Source of the DNA: Bimastos eiseni
Taxonomy: Eukaryota > Annelida > Clitellata > Crassiclitellata > Lumbricidae
DNA: 64,000 nt
NCBI GenBank assembly: GCA_959347315.1
Contig: OY365814.1
Location: 31,228,176 to 31,292,175, forward strand
Reading direction: 5' to 3'
In this document: in pieces, positions 1-9,000 of the stretch
Numbering within the stretch: the stretch's first letter is position 1
Layout of the letters: every line of letters begins with the position of its first letter
Program-made: the position numbers and the translations under genes
The notes under the pieces: model-generated
The model's database searches: none
What the model saw: the letters and a program-made list of their open reading frames with translations, nothing else
What the model was told of the DNA's origin: nothing

Positions 1-3000
1 CAGGATATCCCGCTCTATGTTGCAGATTCGATTGTTGTGAAAAACAAAGAGGCATGCTCGATTCAATTGACGATTGACCGACGCTATCTGATCTCTTCTC
101 AGAGTACTTTATCGATGAGTTGAACTCCTTGTTTGGTTCTTCAGAGGATTCCTCGGAACGAGTGGGCACTCCAGTTGCTGAAGTGAAATTTCTGACTATC
201 TCATCCTGTACAGGAACGTCTAAAGGCACAAGCATGAGAGGTGCTTCAGCAATTCTCTCCGGATTCCCAAATAGCGCCTGTGTTGCTTTAACTGCTTCAA
301 ATTCTTGCAAAGAATCTCGTGAAAATTCGTCTGAATTCTCGCGGCTTTCGCCCAAAATACACGCTACCTTAGAATGATCAGCGTTAGGACGGTCAGTTGT
401 ATCCAGTCCACTGTGGCCATACCACGGTTCTTTAACTACACTCAACAGTTTTATCGGATCATCCGATGTTTCAATCATCTCTTCCTCTAATACAGAAGTT
501 TCGGATACTTCCGGTTCAATGTCGGTCAGAATATTATCGGACGCACTTGAGGACTTGTTGGCGGATTCTCTCGAGCGTTCTTCATTAGTCTCGGATGTTT
601 CGTCTATTTCGGCAGCCTCAGCTACCGATTCAGTGCGTGATGGTGACGCTTTCTCTTCGACTGCGTTTTCATCATCTAACGACGCATTCTCTTCAGCAGC
701 TTCACTGACATCATTTGCTTCTTGTGTGTCATTGCAACTCTCTAAACTGGTGCTGACTGGTGTCGACCACTCTCCGGTTTCGTTTAATAACTCAGTATCG
801 ACGTTAAATAGTGTTCCTTCGCTGTCAGTCAGAAAGATTTTAACGGGCCCTTGTGTTGTTTGATCCGATGCACGAGTCGTTCCATCATCGTCCTTCAATG
901 AATTTTTTATATCAGAAGTCCGTAGTTTTGAATCTTCCTCGAATTCATCTCCCGTGTCATGGGAATCTATTTTATTGGCCAGTGGTGACAACGTTGCCTT
1001 ATCAGAACCACCGGGAGTCAGTGCCCTTCTGACAAATGCGAGTGTCGCCTGTATCAGTAGCTTGGCATCGCTGCTGTCACCATCCGAGTCCTGCATCATC
1101 TGCAGTGATTCGTTACTCGTCCCATCTTTCCGGGTGACCCGCGCAGCACCGCAAGCGCAGCTTCCGTCTGTGCCTTGGCTATCGGTGGGCTTAGCTCCCA
1201 GGCGGGTTGCTACGAATAGATCCTCCAGAGATCTCGACGTCTCTGTAGAGGCATCCCGTGTTGGGATTTCGGCTGCGAGTCCACTTCGAGATGAGGTTTC
1301 TTCGATCTTGGCTTTTGTTGTATATTTCCTTGCACTTTCTAAACTGTTAGAACATGCATTATCTTGACCAGTACTAGGCTCATCTGAAGTTGAACAGTGA
1401 GCAGTAGTAATTCTTGACGTCAGTAGAAGAGATGAGTATACTCTGGGAATCGAAGTATTCTCAGTATTGAACGGGGAACGCTCTCTGGTGACGTTCTCAA
1501 AGTTGTTGAAGTATTCAGTCGTTTTATGTTTATGAGTAGAGTCATTTTTCTTTTGAGTGTCTGTAAGAACCCGGATAGAATCAATTCGCGTAGCAGATTC
1601 TTCTAATTCATGGATGGAGTCGTGTTTTTCAGCTTCTTTCCATTCCAAAGTGTTACATATGGAGCCCATATATTCTTTGGCCTGTTTGAAGTCAGGAACT
1701 GAGTCACTTTGCTCTGCAGTCTCATTCATGTCAGGAATAGAGTAAGCTTGCTCTTCAGGTTCTTTAAGGTCAGGAATGGAGTCGGTTTGTTTTTCAGCTT
1801 CATGTGAGTGAGGAAGGTTGTCGTCTTGCTCCGCAGTTACTTTAAAGTTAGCGATTGAGTCCATTCGCTCTGCTCTTTCTTTAGAGTTAGGAACTAAGTC
1901 ACTTTGCTCTGCAGATTCTTTAAAGTCGGGACTGAACTCATTTTGCTCAATAGTTTCCTTGAAGTCAGTAGTATGTTCAGTCTGATCGGCAGTGTCATTA
2001 AAGTCAAGAGTAGAGCCATATTGTGCTGCAGCTTTCATAACGTCAGGAATGAAATCAGTTTTCTCTCCAGTTTCTTTGAAGTCAGGAGCTGATTCGTTAT
2101 GCTTAGCAGTTTCCTTTTTGTCATGAATGGAGAAAGTCTTATCATCAGTTTTCTTATTAAGGTCGGTTTCAGAGTAGTTTTGTTTTGCAGTTTGCTTAAA
2201 ATCAGAAATGGAATCAGTATTCTCTCCAGTTCCTTTGAGATCAGGAGCTGATTCGTTTTGCTTGGCATTTTCTTTACTGTCAGGAATGGAGAAAGTCTTA
2301 TCATCAGTTTTCTTATTAAGGTCGGTTTCAGAGTCGTTTTGCTTTGCAGTTTGTTTAAAGTGAGAAATGGAATCAGTTTTCTCTCCAGTTCCTTTGAGAT
2401 CAGGAGCTGATTCGTTTTGCTTGGCATTTTCTTTACTGTCAGGAATGGAGAAAGTCTTATCATCAGTTTTCTTATTAAGGTCGGTTTCAGAGTCGTTTTG
2501 CTTTGCAGTTTGTTTAAAGTCAGAAATGGAATCAGTTTTTTCTCCAGTTCCTATGAGATCAGGAGCTGATTCGTTTTGCTTGGCATTTTCTTTACTGTCA
2601 GGAATGGAGAAAGTCTTATCATCAGTTTTCTTATTAAGGTCGGTTTCAGAGTCGTTTTGCTTTGCAGTTTGTTTAAAGTCAGAAATGGAATCAGTTTTTT
2701 CTCCAGTTCCTATGAGATCAGGAGCTGATTCGTTTTGCTTGGCATTTTCTTTACTGTCAGGAATGGAGAAAGTCTTATTATCAGTTTTCTCTAACTCGGC
2801 TTCGGAGTCGGTGTGCTTTGCAGTTTGTTTAAAGCCAGTCATAGAATCAGTTTTCTCTCCAGTTCCTTTGAGATCAGGAGCTGATTCGTTTTGCTTGGCA
2901 TTTTCTTTACTGTCAGGAATGGAGAAAGTCTTATCATCAGTTTTCTTTAACTCGGCTTCGGAGTCGTTTTGCTTTGCAGTTTGTTTAAAGTGAGAAATGG

Positions 3001-6000
3001 AATCAGTTTTCTCTCCAGTTCCTTTGAGATCAGGAGCTGATTCGTTTTGCTTGGCATTTTCTTTACTGTCAGGAATGGAGAAAGTCTTATCATCAGTTTT
3101 CTTATTAAGGTCGGTTTCAGAGTCGTTTTGCTTTGCAGTTTGTTTAAAGCCAGAAATGGAATCAGTTTTTTCTCCAGTTCCTATGAGATCAGGAGCTGAT
3201 TCGTTTTGCTTGGCATTTTCTTTACTGTCAGGAATGGAGAAAGTCTTATTATAAGTTTTCTCTAACTCGGCTTCGGAGTCGGTGTGCTTTGCAGTTTGTT
3301 TAAAGCCAGTCATAGAATCAGTTTTCTCTCCAGTTCCTTTGAGATCAGGAGCTGATTCGTTTTGCTTGGCATTTTCTTTACTGTCAGGAATGGAGAAAGT
3401 CTTATCATCAGTTTTCTTATTAAGGTCGGTTTCAGAGTCGTTTTGCTTTGCAGTTTGTTTAAAGTCAGAAATGGAATCAGTTTTTTCTCCAGTTCCTATG
3501 AGATCAGGAGCTGATTCGTTTTGCTTGGCATTTTCTTTACTGTCAGGTATAGAGAAAGTCTTATCATCAGTTTTCTTATTAAGGTCGGTTTCAGAGTCGT
3601 TTTGCTTTGCAGTTTGTTTAAAGTCAGAAATGGAATCAGTTTTTTCTCCAGTTCCTATGAGATCAGGAGCTGATTCGTTTTGCTTGGCATTTTCTTTACT
3701 GTCAGGAATGGAGAAAGTCTTATTATCAGTTTTCTCTAACTCGGCTTCGGAGTCGGTGTGCTTTGCAGTTTGTTTAAAGCCAGTCATAGAATCAGTTTTC
3801 TCTCCAGTTCCTTTGAGATCAGGAGCTGATTCGTTTTGCTTGGCATTTTCTTTACTGTCAGGAATGGAGAAAGTCTTATCATCAGTTTTCTTTAACTCGG
3901 CTTCGGAGTCGGTGTGCTTTGCAGTTTGTTTAAAGCCAGTCATAGAATCAGTTTTCTCTCCAGTTCCTTTGAGATCAGGAGCTGATTCGTTTTGCTTGGC
4001 ATTTTCTTTACTGTCAGGAATGGAGAAAGTCTTATCATCAGTTTTCTTATTAAGGTCGGTTTCAGAGTCGTTTTGCTTTGCAGTTTGTTTAAAGTGAGAA
4101 ATGGAATCAGTTTTCTCTCCAGTTCCTTTGAGATCAGGAGCTGATTCGTTTTGCTTGGCATTTTCTTTACTGTCAGGAATGGAGAAAGTCTTATCATCAG
4201 TTTTCTTATTAAGGTCGGTTTCAGAGTCGTTTTGCTTTGCAGTTTGTTTAAAGTGAGAAATGGAATCAGTTTTTTCTCCAGTTCCTATGAGATCAGGAGC
4301 TGATTCGTTTTGCTTGGCATTTTCTTTACTGTCAGGAATGGAGAAAGTCTTATCATCAGTTTTCTTATTAAGGTCGGTTTCAGAGTCGTTTTGCTTTGTA
4401 GTTTGTTTAAAGTGAGAAATGGAATCAGTTTTCTCTCCAGTTCCTTTGAGATCAGGAGCTGATTCGTTTTGCTTGGCATTTTCTTTACTGTCAGGAATGG
4501 AGAAAGTCTTATCATCAGTTTTCTTATTAAGGTTGGTTTCAGAGTCGTTTTGCTTTGCAGTTTGTTTAAAGTCAGAAATGGAATCAGTTTTTTCTCCAGT
4601 TCCTATGAGATCAGGAGCTGATTCGTTTTGCTTGGCATTTTCTTTACTGTCAGGAATGGAGAAAGTCTTATTATAAGTTTTCTCTAACTCGGCTTCGGAG
4701 TCGGTGTGCTTTGCAGTTTGTTTAAAGCCAGTCATAGAATCAGTTTTCTCTCCAGTTCCTTTGAGATCAGGAGCTGATTCGTTTTGCTTGGCATTTTCTT
4801 TACTGTCAGGAATGGAGAAAGTCTTATCATCAGTTTTCTTATTAAGGTCGGTTTCAGAGTCGTTTTGCTTTGCAGTTTGTTTAAAGTCAGAAATGGAATC
4901 AGTTTTTTCTCCAGTTCCTATGAGATCAGGAGCTGATTCGTTTTGCTTGGCATTTTCTTTACTGTCAGGAATGGAGAAAGTCTTATTATAAGTTTTCTCT
5001 AACTCGGCTTCGGAGTCGGTGTGCTTTGCAGTTTGTTTAAAGCCAGTCATAGAATCAGTTTTCTCTCCAGTTCCTTTGAGATCAGGAGCTGATTCGTTTT
5101 GCTTGGCATTTTCTTTACTGTCAGGAATGGAGAAAGTCTTATTATCAGTTTTCTTTAAGTCCGCTTCAGAGTCGGTTTGCTTTGCAGTTTGTTTAAAGTG
5201 AGAAATGGAATCAGTTATTACTCCAGTTCCTTTGAGATCAGGAGCTGATTCGCTTTGCTTGGCATTTTCTTTACTGTCAGGAATGGAGAAAGTCTTATCA
5301 TCAGTTTTCTCTAACTCGGCTTCAGAGTCGTTTTGCTTTGCAGTTTGTTTAAAGTGAGAAATGGAATCAGTTTTCTCTCCAGTTCCTTTGAGATCAGGAG
5401 CTGATTCGTTTTGCTTGGCATTTTCTTTACTGTCAGGAATGGAGAAAGTCTTATCATCAGTTTTCTTATTAAGGTCGGTTTCAGAGTCGTTTTGCTTTGC
5501 AGTTTGTTTAAAGTCAGAAATGGAATCAGTTTTTTCTCCAGTTCCTATGAGATCAGGAGCTGATTCGTTTTGCTTGGCATTTTCTTTACTGTCAGGAATG
5601 GAGAAAGTCTTATTATAAGTTTTCTCTAACTCGGCTTCGGAGTCGGTGTGCTTTGCAGTTTGTTTAAAGCCAGTCATAGAATCAGTTTTCTCTCCAGTTC
5701 CTTTGAGATCAGGAGCTGATTCGTTTTGCTTGGCATTTTCTTTACTGTCAGGAATGGAGAAAGTCTTATTATCAGTTTTCTTTAAGTCCGCTTCAGAGTC
5801 GGTTTGCTTTGCAGTTTGTTTAAAGTGAGAAATGGAATCAGTTTTTTCTCCAGTTCCTTTGAGATCAGGAGCTGATTCGCTTTGCTTGGCATTTTCTTTA
5901 CTGTCAGGAATGGAGAAAGTCTTATTATCAGTTTTCTCTAACTCGGCTTCGGAGTCGGTGTGCTTTGCAGTTTGTTTAAAGCCAGTCATAGAATCAGTTT

Positions 6001-9000
6001 TCTCTCCAGTTCCTTTGAGATCAGGAGCTGATTCGTTTTGCTTGGCATTTTCTTTACTGTCAGGAATGGAGAAAGTCTTATCATCAGTTTTCTCTAACTC
6101 GGCTTCAGAGTCGGTTTGCTTTGCAGTTTGTTTAAAGTCAGAAATGGAATCAGTTTTCTCTCCAGTTCCTTTGAGATCAGGAGCTGATTCGTTTTGCTTG
6201 GCATCTTCTTTACTGTCAGGAATGAAGAAAGTCTTATCATCAGTTTTCTTATTAAGGTCGGTTTCAGAGTCGTTTTGCTTTGCAGTTTGTTTAAAGTGAG
6301 AAATGGAATCAGTTTTCTCTCCAGTTCCTTTGAGATCAGGAGCTGATTCGTTTTGCTTGGCATTTTCTTTACTGTCAGGAATGGAGAAAGTCTTATCATC
6401 AGTTTTCTGTTTAAGGTCGGTTTCAGAGTCGTTTTGCTTTGCAGTTTGTTTAAAGTGAGAAATGGAATCAGTTTTTTCTCCAGTTCCTTTGAGATCAGGA
6501 GCTGATTCGTTTTGCTTGGCATTTTCTTTACTGTCAGGAATGGAGAAAGTCTTATCATCAGTTTTCTTATTAAGGTCGGTTTCAGAGTCGTTTTGCTTTG
6601 CAGTTTGTTTAAAGTGAGAAATGGAATCAGTTTTTTCTCCAGTTCCTATGAGATCAGGAGCTGATTCGTTTTGCTTGGCATTTTCTTTACTGTCAGGAAT
6701 GGAGAAAGTCTTATCATCAGTTTTCTTATTAAGGTCGGTTTCAGAGTCGTTTTGCTTTGCAGTTTGTTTAAAGTGAGAAATGGAATCAGTTTTCTCTCCA
6801 GTTCCTTTGAGATCAGGAGCTGATTCGTTTTGCTTGGCATTTTCTTTACTGTCAGGAATGGAGAAAGTCTTATCATCAGTTTTCTTATTAAGGTTGGTTT
6901 CAGAGTCGTTTTGCTTTGCAGTTTGTTTAAAGTCAGAAATGGAATCAGTTTTTTCTCCAGTTCCTATGAGATCAGGAGCTGATTCGTTTTGCTTGGCATT
7001 TTCTTTACTGTCAGGAATGGAGAAAGTCTTATTATCAGTTTTCTCTAACTCGGCTTCGGAGTCGGTGTGCTTTGCAGTTTGTTTAAAGCCAGTCATAGAA
7101 TCAGTTTTCTCTCCAGTTCCTTTGAGATCAGGAGCTGATTCGTTTTGCTTGGCATTTTCTTTACTGTCAGGAATGGAGAAAGTCTTATCATCAGTTTTCT
7201 TATTAAGGTCGGTTTCAGAGTCGTTTTGCTTTGCAGTTTGTTTAAAGTCAGAAATGGAATCAGTTTTTTCTCCAGTTCCTATGAGATCAGGAGCTGATTC
7301 GTTTTGCTTGGCATTTTCTTTACTGTCAGGAATGGAGAAAGTCTTATTATAAGTTTTCTCTAACTCGGCTTCGGAGTCGGTGTGCTTTGCAGTTTGTTTA
7401 AAGCCAGTCATAGAATCAGTTTTCTCTCCAGTTCCTTTGAGATCAGGAGCTGATTCGTTTTGCTTGGCATTTTCTTTACTGTCAGGAATGGAGAAAGTCT
7501 TATTATCAGTTTTCTTTAAGTCCGCTTCAGAGTCGGTTTGCTTTGCAGTTTGTTTAAAGTGAGAAATGGAATCAGTTATTACTCCAGTTCCTTTGAGATC
7601 AGGAGCTGATTCGCTTTGCTTGGCATTTTCTTTACTGTCAGGAATGGAGAAAGTCTTATCATCAGTTTTCTCTAACTCGGCTTCAGAGTCGTTTTGCTTT
7701 GCAGTTTGTTTAAAGTGAGAAATGGAATCAGTTTTCTCTCCAGTTCCTTTGAGATCAGGAGCTGATTCGTTTTGCTTGGCATTTTCTTTACTGTCAGGAA
7801 TGGAGAAAGTCTTATCATCAGTTTTCTTATTAAGGTCGGTTTCAGAGTCGTTTTGCTTTGCAGTTTGTTTAAAGTCAGAAATGGAATCAGTTTTTTCTCC
7901 AGTTCCTATGAGATCAGGAGCTGATTCGTTTTGCTTGGCATTTTCTTTACTGTCAGGAATGGAGAAAGTCTTATTATAAGTTTTCTCTAACTCGGCTTCG
8001 GAGTCGGTGTGCTTTGCAGTTTGTTTAAAGCCAGTCATAGAATCAGTTTTCTCTCCAGTTCCTTTGAGATCAGGAGCTGATTCGTTTTGCTTGGCATTTT
8101 CTTTACTGTCAGGAATGGAGAAAGTCTTATTATCAGTTTTCTTTAAGTCCGCTTCAGAGTCGGTTTGCTTTGCAGTTTGTTTAAAGTGAGAAATGGAATC
8201 AGTTTTTTCTCCAGTTCCTTTGAGATCAGGAGCTGATTCGCTTTGCTTGGCATTTTCTTTACTGTCAGGAATGGAGAAAGTCTTATTATCAGTTTTCTCT
8301 AACTCGGCTTCGGAGTCGGTGTGCTTTGCAGTTTGTTTAAAGCCAGTCATAGAATCAGTTTTCTCTCCAGTTCCTTTGAGATCAGGAGCTGATTCGTTTT
8401 GCTTGGCATTTTCTTTACTGTCAGGAATGGAGAAAGTCTTATCATCAGTTTTCTCTAACTCGGCTTCAGAGTCGGTTTGCTTTGCAGTTTGTTTAAAGTC
8501 AGAAATGGAATCAGTTTTCTCTCCAGTTCCTTTGAGATCAGGAGCTGATTCGTTTTGCTTGGCATCTTCTTTACTGTCAGGAATGAAGAAAGTCTTATCA
8601 TCAGTTTTCTTATTAAGGTCGGTTTCAGAGTCGTTGTGCTTAGCAATTTGTTTAAAGTCAGAAATGGAATCAGTTTTTTCTCCAGTTTCATTGAAGTTAG
8701 CATTAACTGATTCAGTTTGCTTAGCAGTTTCTTTACTGTCAGGAATTGAGAAAGTCTTATCATTAGTTTCCTTGAAGTCGGTTTCCGATTCGGTTTGTTC
8801 TGCAGTTTCTTTATAGTCAAAAATGGAGTCACGCGCTGTTTCTTTACAGTTATGAACTGAGTCTATTTGTTCTGCAGTTTCTTTGGAGACAGGAATGGAG
8901 TCATTTTGCTTCGCGATTTCTTTTAAATCAGAACTTGAGTCGGGTTTCTCTGCAATTTTGGTATAATCTGGGACTGAGTCAATTTGCTCAGGAGTTTCTC

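Noticed and set aside
2367..8816. Many plus- and minus-strand frames with MESVFSPVPLRSG- or MIRLSPFLTVKKM-type repeats
   Set aside because: They are other-frame readings of the 52/53-residue array. They break often, while the minus frame from 10735 stays open throughout.
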